Part shown: piece after piece, positions 1 to 9,638 of the stretch
Numbering within the stretch: the first letter of the stretch is position 1
How the letters are laid out: the number at the start of each line of letters is the position of its first letter
DNA from: Tannerella sp.
GTDB taxonomy: Bacteria; Bacteroidota; Bacteroidia; Bacteroidales; Tannerellaceae
Direction: 5' to 3'
Assembly (NCBI GenBank): GCA_031285565.1
Contig: JAITVY010000102.1
Location: 20,252-84,251 of the forward strand
DNA length: 64,000 bases
Notes under the pieces: model-generated
Database searches by the model: none
What the model saw: the letters and a program-made list of their open reading frames with translations, nothing else
Told to the model about the DNA's origin: nothing
Position numbers and translations under genes: made by a program

Positions 1-612
1 AGCAACGTACGATTCATTCCAGTGTCCTTTCGAGCTTCTTTTCCTGAAATGGGTGGGTCGAATTATGAGTGATGAAAAAATCAGGATACCAAGTAGGATA
101 ATACCTGCCGGCCAGTATGTGGAAAGGAATTGTTCGTAAACAAGTGTATCAGGATAGATTTTTGAAATCTCGGAAAACAGGAAGAATTTACCAATAGCAG
201 CAAGAATGATTCCCCAGATAAAATGAAATTTACAAATGTGTATAATTCCGATAATTAATAACAACATTGGCCATGAAAAGAAAACGCTTTTCCATACAGG
301 CGCTAACCATCCGGTATTGAAGCATAATAAAAGTATGCCGGTTCCAATCAGTAATAAAGCAAATATAACTCCGTTGCCAATTTTGTTGTGTGTGTAGGAT
401 TGACTCCCATTATGCCGGCTTACGCTTCGGCTCATCAATGTTGCTCCTGCTACATATATCAGAATAGATAAAAGGACCATTGAAATAACAAAAAAGGGTG
501 TTGCTGTCGTGAATAAAGTGTTGATTGCCCAGTTGAGCAGAATGCCGCTGCCAACCATTAATATAATTGCAAAGATTGCGGATATGATTCCTTTGTTTTT
601 AGTTGTACTCAT
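1..612 (-). CDS. Multi-pass membrane protein (LiaF-TM/DUF5668-like), C-terminus cut by window edge; absent from supplied ORF track
   Basis: Reverse-complement translation from ATG at 612: MSTTKNKGIISAIFAIILMVGSGILLNWAINTLF...; open to base 1 with several hydrophobic segments. Confidence 0.75.
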   Translation of the reverse strand, partial: MSTTKNKGIISAIFAIILMVGSGILLNWAINTLFTTATPFFVISMVLLSILIYVAGATLMSRSVSRHNGSQSYTHNKIGNGVIFALLLIGTGILLLCFNTGWLAPVWKSVFFSWPMLLLIIGIIHICKFHFIWGIILAAIGKFFLFSEISKIYPDTLVYEQFLSTYWPAGIILLGILIFSSLIIRPTHFRKRSSKGHWNESYVA

Positions 613-830
613 TTTTGTGTCTTTTTATAAAAGAGTTACGCAGTCTCTTTTGGATTATTGTTTCTGCAAATGTAGGTCAATCAACAGCTTTCTGCAATGG
701 AAAATCGACCAAATGCATTGAAAATACCGTTCAAATCCGGTATAAAAGAGACAGAAAAAAGATTCTATATCCGCATTGTAAACCTTTTTGGCCGGATAAT
801 TGTTTTATAATTGACCTAATAAATACGATT

Positions 831-1334
831 ATGAAAAGAGAAAAAAGCATTGAGTTATTAAATTTAGCTGTAAACGAAGAATTATCGGCTGTTCACCAAT
901 ACATGTATTTCCATTTCCGTTGTGAGGATCAGGGCTATGAGTTATTATCCCAGATGTTTAAGCGTATCGCAATCCATGAAATGATACATGTGGAGAAGCT
1001 GGCAGAACGGATCTTATTCCTGAAAGGTGATATCGATATGGTTCCGTCAGAGAAAGTAGCAAAACTGGTTGATCCGAAAGATATGTTGGAAAAAGCATAT
1101 CGCCAGGAAACAGACAGTATAAATAAGTATAATGCATGGGCCAGTGAATGCAGTGCGGAATTAGATGCCGCTTCAAAAATATTATTTCAAGGATTAGTGA
1201 TAGAAGAAGAAATTCATCAGGATCAATTTGAGACGGAATTAGATAACCTGAAAAAGTTTGGTGATAAGTATTTGGCTTTGCAATCGGTTGAGCGGAGTAA
1301 AATTATTGCAAAATCGCCAGGACATAGTGATTGA
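831..1334 (+). CDS. bfr: Ferritin-like / bacterioferritin
   Basis: Translation MKREKSIELLNLAVNEELSAVHQYMYFHFRCEDQGY...; E and ExxH ferroxidase-type motifs (AIHEMIHVEKLAERI, EEEIHQDQFE). ORF track start at 603 is over-extended; ATG at 831. Confidence 0.9.
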   Translation: MKREKSIELLNLAVNEELSAVHQYMYFHFRCEDQGYELLSQMFKRIAIHEMIHVEKLAERILFLKGDIDMVPSEKVAKLVDPKDMLEKAYRQETDSINKYNAWASECSAELDAASKILFQGLVIEEEIHQDQFETELDNLKKFGDKYLALQSVERSKIIAKSPGHSD

Positions 1335-1446
1335 TGTTATTAGAATTGTTGATACGTTGATATGTGGATTTGTTTGAACGTATTAATGACTAGGTGCATA
1401 AATGTAAAATAACGACAAATCTTATTAAGAGCAGCACTAAAAAAAG

Positions 1447-1479
1447 AAAAGTCCCCTTTTTAAGCTGTTGGGGACTTTT
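1447..1479. terminator. Bidirectional intrinsic terminator between convergent genes
   Basis: AAAAGTCCCC...GGGGACTTTT stem with flanking A and T tracts. Confidence 0.85.
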
Positions 1480-1485
1480 TCTCTT

Positions 1486-2769
1486 TTATAATGTTTTTAA
1501 ATTCAGGTTCCTCCACAATACTTTAATGCCACCTCCATCATGAATTTGAAGAGCAATACGTCCTTGTCCGGCACCGATCTTTTCATCCGTCAGGTTGACC
1601 ATTTCATTGCCGTTCAACCATGTGGTTACATTATTGCCTTGCACTTTGATACGTAGTGTATTCCAGTCGCCTACTTTCAGGAATTCTTCTTTTTCATCCG
1701 GTATTTGCTCCAACCAACCGCGTCCGTAAGATTCGTATATACCGCCGGTATCGTTTCCTTTTGGAGCAACTTCTACCTGCCAGCCATTAACTTTTACGCC
1801 TTCTTCGATAAATGAACGAATAAATACGCCTGAATTACCGTCTGCTTCCTGTTTGAACTCAACAGTCAGATCAAAGTCATCATAATATTCGCGTGTAGCC
1901 AGATAGCCGTATTGTTTATCCGGACCGCTTTCGCATACTAATAAACCGTCCTGTACATACCATAACTCCGTACCATAGGCTTCCCATCCGGTTAGATCAA
2001 CACCATTGTATAATGCAACTTCTTTGGACTTACGTGGTAATTCACGAACTTTAATATTACGGAAAGATGCCGGATATCCATGATCCTGCAAACAGATTAC
2101 ACCTTTTTTGGCTAAACCATATTCCGGTGCATTTTCCCATTTCCCACTATTCTTACGTTTATACCAGTCGTCGCTCCATGCCTCGAATTCAAGTATTTTG
2201 GCTCCATTCAACCAGTGTTCTACATGTCCGTTGTCAAATATGATTTTCGAATTGTTCCATTGTCCTGCCGGATTTACCTTCATTACATCTTTATTCGGTA
2301 AATACATGGCGTAGTCAACACCCAGTTTTTGCCACTCTTCCAATGGTTCCGGGAAATTAGGTTCATCAATCAACTGGTATTCGGGACCTGTAACGTAAGG
2401 AACCGCAAATTGAGGACGTTCTACAACATGGTATAGCATGCCGCTATTACCGCCTTCGGATAGTTTCCAGTCCCATGATAACTCAAAATTTTCGTATTGT
2501 TTTTCGGTCACAATATAACCGTCCGAATCACTTCCGGCTCCTTTTGCCTGTATGCAGCCTTCTACTACATGCCAGGGCTTGGTTAATGAAGTGCCGTTGT
2601 AGTCGCGCCATCCGTTCATCGTTTCGCCATCAAACAGCAAAACCCATCCTTCGGCTGTTTCTTCAGGGGTTAATACGTTTTGTTTTTTCTCTTCACAGGC
2701 CGTTAGACCTGCTAATAAGAAGGAGCATGCTACGAGTGTAGAACTCCATGATAATTTTGTTCGTTTCAT
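1486..2769 (-). CDS. Lipoprotein with two DUF1080 (3-keto-disaccharide hydrolase-like) domains
   Basis: Lipobox LLAGLTAC; two repeats of W..(D/E)G.L.....G...GY..T...Y.dF.L..e(w/f) type. Confidence 0.88.
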   Translation of the reverse strand: MKRTKLSWSSTLVACSFLLAGLTACEEKKQNVLTPEETAEGWVLLFDGETMNGWRDYNGTSLTKPWHVVEGCIQAKGAGSDSDGYIVTEKQYENFELSWDWKLSEGGNSGMLYHVVERPQFAVPYVTGPEYQLIDEPNFPEPLEEWQKLGVDYAMYLPNKDVMKVNPAGQWNNSKIIFDNGHVEHWLNGAKILEFEAWSDDWYKRKNSGKWENAPEYGLAKKGVICLQDHGYPASFRNIKVRELPRKSKEVALYNGVDLTGWEAYGTELWYVQDGLLVCESGPDKQYGYLATREYYDDFDLTVEFKQEADGNSGVFIRSFIEEGVKVNGWQVEVAPKGNDTGGIYESYGRGWLEQIPDEKEEFLKVGDWNTLRIKVQGNNVTTWLNGNEMVNLTDEKIGAGQGRIALQIHDGGGIKVLWRNLNLKTL

Positions 2770-2984
2770 GTTTATTTATTTAGAAGTTTTTCATAGTTAC
2801 AAAGATATACCAGATGTTTAAACCGACAAATCTTATTATGTTGATTTATGTTTTATTTTAAGAACTGTTTAGCTTTTATGTTCTGACTTTTTCTGGTGAT
2901 AGTTCGATCTGTTTTATCCAAGCTTTTGAAATTCTCTGATTAGTTGTCCGTTAAAAGGGTTGTAGTCAGATCTCTATGGTGATC

Positions 2985-3017
2985 AAATTCGAGGTAAATT
3001 CGAGACAAATTCGAGGT
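2985..3017. repeat. Three 11-bp tandem repeats AAATTCGAGGT/AAATTCGAGAC/AAATTCGAGGT
   Basis: Read directly in sequence. Confidence 0.9.
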
Positions 3018-3148
3018 AAATACCCAAATTACCGAATTCGTGTCGTTTTTACATAGAATATAGTTCGTTATTAACGACTATTGAATCCCGGGCAAATAGT
3101 AGGAACGTTTTAAGTAATGACATGTGAACTGAAATTGAACGCCGTGAT

Positions 3149-3847
3149 CTATCTGATTTCAACAATTGAAAGTGCAAACAGGCTTATACGAATATCCGGA
3201 ACATTTGCTAATGTTTCGATGCAAGATAGTGATGTGGCCCCGGTAGTAATTACATCATCTATGAGCAGGATATGTTTGTTTTCGAATGATTTGGTATTAT
3301 GTAATGAAAATATTTTTTCTACATTGAGGTGTCTTTCATAACGTAATTTGCTGGTTTGGGTGGTTGTATGAATTGTGCGAAATAATATATCCGAAACAAT
3401 CGGTTTGTTGGTGAATGAGGCTATTCCTTGTGCAATCCATTCTGATTGGTTGTATCCCCGTTTTCGCTCTTTCTTCGGATGCAATGGGACGGGTACCAGT
3501 AAGTCTATATCGTTAAAAAAGTTATCTGTTTGAAGTTCGCTGGCAGCTATTCTTCCTAATTGTTTAGCCAATTGTTTGTTATTCCGGTACTTGAATGAAT
3601 GGATGAGGGATTGCACTTTCCCTTCCTTTTCATAGAGCAGAAAACCGGCAGCCTTTTGCAATTGGGGAATGCCGGCATAAAGTTTTAATATCGGATTGTC
3701 CGGGCGCTTGTGGTAGTTGGCTCGCGGAAGGTCATACAGACAATGCAGACAGAGTTGTTGTTCGTGCTCGATCAGGGGTTTTTCACAAAGCAGACATAGA
3801 TTCGGATAGAACAGGTTTACTAAGTTATTCCATATTGTCTGCTTCAT
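3149..3847 (-). CDS. comF: ComF family phosphoribosyltransferase-like protein
   Basis: N-terminal CxxC pairs (CLLCEKP, CLHCLYDLP), PVPLHPKKERKRGYNQSEWIAQGIA, PRTase motif ILLIDDVITTGAT. Confidence 0.92.
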   Translation of the reverse strand: MKQTIWNNLVNLFYPNLCLLCEKPLIEHEQQLCLHCLYDLPRANYHKRPDNPILKLYAGIPQLQKAAGFLLYEKEGKVQSLIHSFKYRNNKQLAKQLGRIAASELQTDNFFNDIDLLVPVPLHPKKERKRGYNQSEWIAQGIASFTNKPIVSDILFRTIHTTTQTSKLRYERHLNVEKIFSLHNTKSFENKHILLIDDVITTGATSLSCIETLANVPDIRISLFALSIVEIR

Positions 3848-4316
3848 AGCTCTCGGTAAACAAGGGTTTCAGGTATTTTAGAATGATGTCGCTTTCAAAT
3901 CCTCTGCCTGCTGCAAAACGATAGAGTTTATTGAATATATCTTGCCCGGAACGTCCTTTTGTTGTTCGTTTTTTGCTTATTAATAGTTCGGATAGTATGT
4001 CTGCATATTTATTTTCGTCAATATTGTCAATTGCTTCCGCAATCAGAGTTGGTTTTATTTCTTTTTTCCGCAATTCATAATTGATCCGTACACGTCCCCA
4101 GTGGTTAAATAACAGTTTGTCGTTGACGAAACTGCGACAGAAGCGTGCTTCGTCGATGAATTTCTCTTTTAGTAAATATGATATGATCCGGTCTGCCATA
4201 TCCGATTGACCACCTGCAGTTGTAATTTTTTTCTTGACATCGGATATGCAACGTTCTGCAGTGGAACAGTAGGCAGCAGCCAGATGCAGGAGTTCGGATT
4301 CGCTTCGTTGTTTCAT
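3825..4316 (-). CDS. recX: Regulatory protein RecX
   Basis: Three-helix repeat protein: LKEKFIDEARFCRSFVNDKLLFNHWGRVRINYELRKKEI; overlaps comF start. Confidence 0.85.
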   Translation of the reverse strand: MKQRSESELLHLAAAYCSTAERCISDVKKKITTAGGQSDMADRIISYLLKEKFIDEARFCRSFVNDKLLFNHWGRVRINYELRKKEIKPTLIAEAIDNIDENKYADILSELLISKKRTTKGRSGQDIFNKLYRFAAGRGFESDIILKYLKPLFTESYEADNME

Positions 4317-4376
4317 ATATAATAATTGAATAGACTGAATAAATTGAGTTTACTGAGTTAATTAATTTTATTGAGT

Positions 4377-5225
4377 TTATTTATGTATCGCTTTTATGAA
4401 CCGGTCTCTGCCACTTAAATCCTGTATCAGCTCCAAATGGTTATAGCCTTGTTCTTTCAACATCTCAAGTGTAATGGCTCCGCATGCAGTATTAATTTCA
4501 AAATAGAGCCTTCCATCTTTTTTTAGCAAGTCACGACCGATATCTGCAATCCGGCGGTAAAATAGCAACGGATCATTATCGGGGACGAACAACGCCTGAT
4601 GAGGTTCGTATAACAGAACATTATCAAGCATGGTTGTTTTTTCGTTTTCTTTTATATAAGGCGGATTGCTGACAATCAGGTCTAATGAGTGATGTGTAAT
4701 TCCGGTTGATTTACCTGATAAGATATCAGCTTGTATGAATTCTACTGTAGCTTTGTTTTGTGTTGCATTTATCCGGGCGGTAGCTATTGCTTTTTCTGAA
4801 ATGTCGATGGCATGAACGGTGGCATTGGTAAGATGTTTTGCCAGTGAAACAGCAATACATCCGCTACCGCTACCAATATCCAATACATGTAAACCGCTCT
4901 TTTTTTCGGTTTGTAAAATCATGTGTACTAATTCCTCTGTTTCGGGGCGGGGAATTAGTACTGAAGGGTTTACTTCAAAATTTAACCCGTAGAATTCTGT
5001 TTTTCCAATGATGTATTGGAGTGGCTCCATTTTTTGAAGACGTTTAACAATTGTTCGGATTCGTTCTTTATCAAAATGAGATAATTGTGTATCTTTGCGA
5101 AGAATTTGCTGTTGAGGTGAGAGATTACATATTTCTTCCAATATCCATCGGGAAAAGCTATTGATTTCTTCCGTTGGATATAGCTCCTTTAATGATTCCC
5201 GTATGAATGTCGTTGTTGCGTTCAT
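4377..5225 (-). CDS. prmC: Peptide chain release factor N5-glutamine methyltransferase
   Basis: VLDIGSGSGCIAVSLAK SAM motif and catalytic NPPY (LIVSNPPYI); RPETEELV motif; start ATG at 5225. Confidence 0.93.
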   Translation of the reverse strand: MNATTTFIRESLKELYPTEEINSFSRWILEEICNLSPQQQILRKDTQLSHFDKERIRTIVKRLQKMEPLQYIIGKTEFYGLNFEVNPSVLIPRPETEELVHMILQTEKKSGLHVLDIGSGSGCIAVSLAKHLTNATVHAIDISEKAIATARINATQNKATVEFIQADILSGKSTGITHHSLDLIVSNPPYIKENEKTTMLDNVLLYEPHQALFVPDNDPLLFYRRIADIGRDLLKKDGRLYFEINTACGAITLEMLKEQGYNHLELIQDLSGRDRFIKAIHK

Positions 5226-5360
5226 AGAAAGATCCTGATCTTGTTTTGATGCATATAGCATTCAGAATTATACTTTACAAAAGTAAGTAACTGTTAAGAA
5301 TTTTACAATAATAAATTTTATAAAGTTAAAGACATATTTTTCGCATTCTTTTAGGCTCTT

Positions 5361-5440
5361 TTTCAATCTAATTAGTCGTTTTTCGTGACTCGGCATAATC
5401 CAAGCAAGCTTGTCTTCTGCTCTCACTACTTAAAACGTTT
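5361..5440 (-). repeat. Copy A of a dispersed ~80-bp intergenic element
   Basis: Reverse complement aligns without gaps to 26646-26715 (AACGTTTTAAGYAGYGAGRGCAGAAG...ATGYCGAGTCRCG.AAAACGACTAAT). Confidence 0.75.
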
Positions 5441-5579
5441 GCGCATTTTCATCCTTGCTTACTTTTAATAGCCCGCTATTATGCAGTAAACAATGATAAA
5501 AATCCATCAAAAAATAACTCTAAAATAATTCACGAAAAAATTCCTAACAGTTACTAAGGCGAAAACAGAATAATACAAA

Positions 5580-6644
5580 ATGCAGGTTGACGAAAAATAC
5601 ATGATGCGTTGTCTGGCTTTGGCAAAAGCCGGTGCATGTTCGGTTGCTCCCAACCCAATGGTTGGTTCCGTAATTGTATATCAGGACCGGATTATCGGAG
5701 AAGGTTATCACCAGCGATGCGGTGAAGTGCATGCGGAGGTTAATGCGGTTGCTTCCGTAAAAGACAAACGTTTACTTAAGGATGCAACTTTATACGTTAA
5801 TCTGGAACCCTGTTCTCATTATGGTAAGACTCCTCCCTGTGCCGAAATGATTATTCGTGAAGGTATTCCGCGGGTGGTTATCGGATCATTGGATCCGTTT
5901 CCGGAAGTTTCGGGACGTGGTGTGCGGATGTTGAAGGATGCAGGGGTGGAAGTAATGGTTGGCGTGATGGAGGAAGAGGCGATGGCTTTGAATCGTTTTT
6001 TTATAAAGGCATATACATTACAGCGTCCGTACATAATATTAAAATGGGCACAAAGCAGGGATGGTTTTATGGACCGTACACGGTCGGATGGATTTGAACC
6101 TCCGGTTCAATTTTCTACTCCTTCTACTTGCCGGAGTCTTCATAAATTACGCTCGGAAGTTTCGGCTATTATGGTTGGAACCCGTACGGCTCTTTTAGAT
6201 AATCCTTCACTTACCGTCAGGCATTGGGTAGGCAGTTCTCCTGTGCGTGTAGTACTGGATCGTTCTTTGCGTATTCCTGCTTCGCATCATTTACTTGATG
6301 GTTCGGTACGTACATTGGTTTTTACGGAACAATCTGCAGAAAACCGAAAACAGGTTGATTATATCGGGATTGATTTTTCCGTACCGGTAATTCCACAGGT
6401 TTTACGTGTTTTATTTGAGCAAAAATTGAATTCTTTACTGGTAGAAGGTGGAGCATCATTACATCAAAGTTTTTTAGAAGCCGGATTGTTTGATGAGATA
6501 CGTATAGAAACTGCTCCGTTTGATTTGTTTGATGGCGTTAAATCTCCTGATATTCAGTATTTGTCTACTTGTTCGGAAATGAATGTCTCAATTGAAAAAA
6601 TAAATAAAAATAATGAAAATACAATTGCACTATATACATGTTAA
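5580..6644 (+). CDS. ribD: Bifunctional diaminohydroxyphosphoribosylaminopyrimidine deaminase / 5-amino-6-(5-phosphoribosylamino)uracil reductase
   Basis: Deaminase zinc motifs HAEVNAV and PCSHYGKTPPCAEMII; reductase LLVEGGASLHQSFLEAGL. Confidence 0.95.
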   Translation: MQVDEKYMMRCLALAKAGACSVAPNPMVGSVIVYQDRIIGEGYHQRCGEVHAEVNAVASVKDKRLLKDATLYVNLEPCSHYGKTPPCAEMIIREGIPRVVIGSLDPFPEVSGRGVRMLKDAGVEVMVGVMEEEAMALNRFFIKAYTLQRPYIILKWAQSRDGFMDRTRSDGFEPPVQFSTPSTCRSLHKLRSEVSAIMVGTRTALLDNPSLTVRHWVGSSPVRVVLDRSLRIPASHHLLDGSVRTLVFTEQSAENRKQVDYIGIDFSVPVIPQVLRVLFEQKLNSLLVEGGASLHQSFLEAGLFDEIRIETAPFDLFDGVKSPDIQYLSTCSEMNVSIEKINKNNENTIALYTC

Positions 6645-6753
6645 GCATTTCTTAATAAACACCCTTCTGACACTAAAATTTTATAAATATTAGATAAGAT
6701 GGGGTGTAAAGTAAAAAATGTTTCTACTTTTGTGCACTTATTAAATTGTGAGA

Positions 6754-8112
6754 ATGGAAAATGTAAAAAGAATTTACTTATGTTTAGCTGGTAGTTTGCT
6801 GTTGTTGTTATCCTCCTGTCTTGGAAGTGATGATGATGAGTCTGCAGATTGGTTATATTCAAATTGCCAGATTAAAAGTTTCACATTAAAAAATGATTCA
6901 ATATCAGGTTTGAGTAGTGTTAAATTCACAATTGATCAGGTAAACGGGTTGATTTATAATAAAGATTCTATGGCTTATGGAACGGTCATAGATGAAAAAG
7001 TAGTTTGTACGATTACTTATGAAGTCGGTGCATTGAGCGTGGAGGTTTATCAGGATGCAACAAAAGATTCTGCTTACTGGAATGGTTCTGACTCACTGAA
7101 TTTTTCCAGTTTTGTTCGTTTTGATGTGTATTCAGTAGATGGCAAGGCTGTAAAAAGATATATTGCAAAATTGAATGTTCACCAACAGCTTCCTGATTCG
7201 ATGGAGTGGACCCTCCGTGAGAGTCCATTATTGGGAAAAACAGTACAGGATCAGAAAGTAATCGCACATAATGGCTCTTATTGGATGTATGTAAAGGGGC
7301 AGGATGGATACGAATTATACCGGTCTTCAAATGCTATTGACTGGACAAAGTCGAATTTAACGGGTCTTACTGAAAAGACCTTTATACTTTCCCAGTTGGT
7401 TAGTTATGAAGGTTTCTTATACCTGCCGACCACGGAAGGTGTATTATATCAATCGGTAAATGGAACAGATTGGAGTGCGTTGGACGGCGCTCCGGTAGTA
7501 AAAGCTGTTTTAGGTGTTGTATATGAAAGCGGACAACTAAAACGTCCGTCGGCATTGGCAACTGTTATTAATGATAATAATAAATGGTACTATGCAGCTA
7601 TGAATAAAGAGTTGCAGTGGCAGACCGGAAATGAAATTTCTACGACATTCCCTGTGAGCGGATTTGGTCATGTGAGTCATGAAGTAATGTATTATCAACG
7701 ATTAATGGTTGTTGCGGGTAAGGATCGTAATAATCAATTGTATAATGCTGCATGGGAAACAATGGATGGTTTGCAATGGGTACAATTGACGGATGACCGT
7801 GCTAACTCTTTTAATAAACGTGAGGGTATAGCATTAACGACATATGATGATGATTTTTACCTGTTTGGAGGCATTGATGCTTCTAATACGGCAAAGAAAG
7901 ATATTTATCGTTCGAAGAACAAGGGGGTGACCTGGGAACTGGTAGACTCTTTAATTACTTTTCCGGATGCTTATAAAGCGAGAGGTTATTCTTCTGTGCT
8001 TGTTGATGATGATAATTTTATACTTCTTTTCGGCGGAAAAGAAAATACTTCTGCGAATATGTTGGATGAGTTATGGTCGGGACGAATTAATCGTTTGGGC
8101 TTTAAAGACTGA
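6754..8112 (+). CDS. DUF6242-type lipoprotein with beta-propeller-like C-terminus
   Basis: Lipobox LLLLLSSC followed by LGSDDDES; kelch/BNR-like repeats (YRSKNKGVTWELV). Confidence 0.7.
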   Translation: MENVKRIYLCLAGSLLLLLSSCLGSDDDESADWLYSNCQIKSFTLKNDSISGLSSVKFTIDQVNGLIYNKDSMAYGTVIDEKVVCTITYEVGALSVEVYQDATKDSAYWNGSDSLNFSSFVRFDVYSVDGKAVKRYIAKLNVHQQLPDSMEWTLRESPLLGKTVQDQKVIAHNGSYWMYVKGQDGYELYRSSNAIDWTKSNLTGLTEKTFILSQLVSYEGFLYLPTTEGVLYQSVNGTDWSALDGAPVVKAVLGVVYESGQLKRPSALATVINDNNKWYYAAMNKELQWQTGNEISTTFPVSGFGHVSHEVMYYQRLMVVAGKDRNNQLYNAAWETMDGLQWVQLTDDRANSFNKREGIALTTYDDDFYLFGGIDASNTAKKDIYRSKNKGVTWELVDSLITFPDAYKARGYSSVLVDDDNFILLFGGKENTSANMLDELWSGRINRLGFKD

Positions 8113-8178
8113 TCGTAGATATAATTTTGTGATATTTTTCACGTTAGAAAGAAAGAAGTGACAAAAAAACAAAACGTT

Positions 8179-8874
8179 ATGTCTTCGACTTTTTTTCAAC
8201 GGTGGTTTACGATTCTCTTGCTTTCAGTTATTTTTACTTGTGTTCATGCTCAGGAATACAAGTATGAAATAGGAGGTATGGCCGGAGGAGCATTTTATAT
8301 GGGTGATGTGAATAAAACGGCTTTATTTAAAGGGTTGAATCCCGGCTTAGGAGCTGTTTTTCGTTATAATGCGAATTTTCGTATTGCTTTTAAAGGTGAT
8401 TTTGCCTGGGCAAAAGTAACCGGTACAACGGATGGATTAGATAATGTTTTTCCAAATAATCTGCAAACGTCGTTTGACAGAAGTTTATTTGAATTGGGAG
8501 GACAGTTTGAATTTAATTTTTTCCCATATAGCGATAAGTTTGCATATTTGAATACTAAACGGTTTTCACCATATGTACTTGTTGGTTTGGGCACGACATT
8601 CTCGCCGGGTGACGATGCTTTTTTTAGCTTGAATGTGCCGATGGGAGTAGGTGTGAAGTATAAATTAAAGAACCGGCTTAATTTGGGTTGCGAATTTTCA
8701 TTTCGTAAATTATTCGGAGATGGTCTGGATAATAAAGAGTTGGATGACCCGTATGAAATAGGTGGTAGTATGTTTAAGAATAAAGACTGGTACTCATTTT
8801 TGATGTTATCATTAACATGGGATTTCGGACCTCGTAACCGGGAGTGCAACAATGCGAATTCAATAGTATTTTAA
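8179..8874 (+). CDS. DUF6089-like outer-membrane beta-barrel protein
   Basis: Signal peptide, KYEIGGMAGGAFYMGDVNKT..., aromatic C-terminal barrel strands; conserved neighbour of uppS-bamA. Confidence 0.75.
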   Translation: MSSTFFQRWFTILLLSVIFTCVHAQEYKYEIGGMAGGAFYMGDVNKTALFKGLNPGLGAVFRYNANFRIAFKGDFAWAKVTGTTDGLDNVFPNNLQTSFDRSLFELGGQFEFNFFPYSDKFAYLNTKRFSPYVLVGLGTTFSPGDDAFFSLNVPMGVGVKYKLKNRLNLGCEFSFRKLFGDGLDNKELDDPYEIGGSMFKNKDWYSFLMLSLTWDFGPRNRECNNANSIVF

Positions 8875-8878
8875 AACG

Positions 8879-9622
8879 TTGATGACGTTGATAGATAAGA
8901 TAGATAAAACACTAATGCCGCAACATGTGGCAATTATTATGGATGGAAACGGACGCTGGGCCAAAGCACGTGGAGAAGATCGTACTAAAGGGCATCAGGA
9001 AGGCGTTGTATCTGTTCGTAAAGTTGTTGAAGCTGCTGCTGCAATTGACTTGAAATATCTTACTGTCTATACTTTTTCTACAGAGAACTGGAATCGACCG
9101 GAAGCAGAGGTGCAGGCGCTAATGGCTTTGCTTGTTACTGCGATTCATCGCGAGACTCCTGATTTGATGAAGAACAATGTTCGTCTGGATGTTATTGGTG
9201 ATTTGTCCCGATTAGATGGTGATGTGCGTAAAACACTCACTGATTGTATTGAGCAGACTTCTGTAAATACAGGGACAACATTGATTCTGGCTTTAAGCTA
9301 TTCTTCCCGCTGGGAATTGTTGAATGCCTCTAAATTATTGGCAAAGGATGTGTGTGAAAAACGAATTTCTTTGGATGATATAACCGAAGATTCTTTTTCG
9401 CAATATTTAACGACAAGGAATTTTCCTGATCCGGATTTATTAATCCGGACAGGTGGAGAGAAGCGTATCAGTAATTTCCTTTTATGGCAATTATCGTATG
9501 CTGAATTTTATTTTACGGATGTTTATTGGCCTGATTTTAGAGAAAACGAATTATATGAAGCAATCTTGTTTTATCAACAACGTGAAAGGCGGTTTGGTAA
9601 GACAAGCGAGCAATTAAAATAG
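8879..9622 (+). CDS. uppS: Isoprenyl transferase (undecaprenyl diphosphate synthase)
   Basis: HVAIIMDGNGRWAK, LTVYTFSTENWNRP, PDPDLLIRTGGEKRISNFLLWQLSYAE. Confidence 0.96.
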   Translation: MMTLIDKIDKTLMPQHVAIIMDGNGRWAKARGEDRTKGHQEGVVSVRKVVEAAAAIDLKYLTVYTFSTENWNRPEAEVQALMALLVTAIHRETPDLMKNNVRLDVIGDLSRLDGDVRKTLTDCIEQTSVNTGTTLILALSYSSRWELLNASKLLAKDVCEKRISLDDITEDSFSQYLTTRNFPDPDLLIRTGGEKRISNFLLWQLSYAEFYFTDVYWPDFRENELYEAILFYQQRERRFGKTSEQLK

Positions 9623-9638
9623 ATAAACAGAAACGTAT

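Noticed and set aside
603-830. N-terminal 76-aa extension of the ferritin ORF
   Set aside because: Extension has no homology-like content and includes the intergenic region; ATG at 831 starts the canonical ferritin N-terminus.
3081-3120. Possible third copy of the dispersed element (ACGACTATTGAA...AACGTTTTAAG)
   Set aside because: Only short fragments match and spacing differs; too weak to call by eye.
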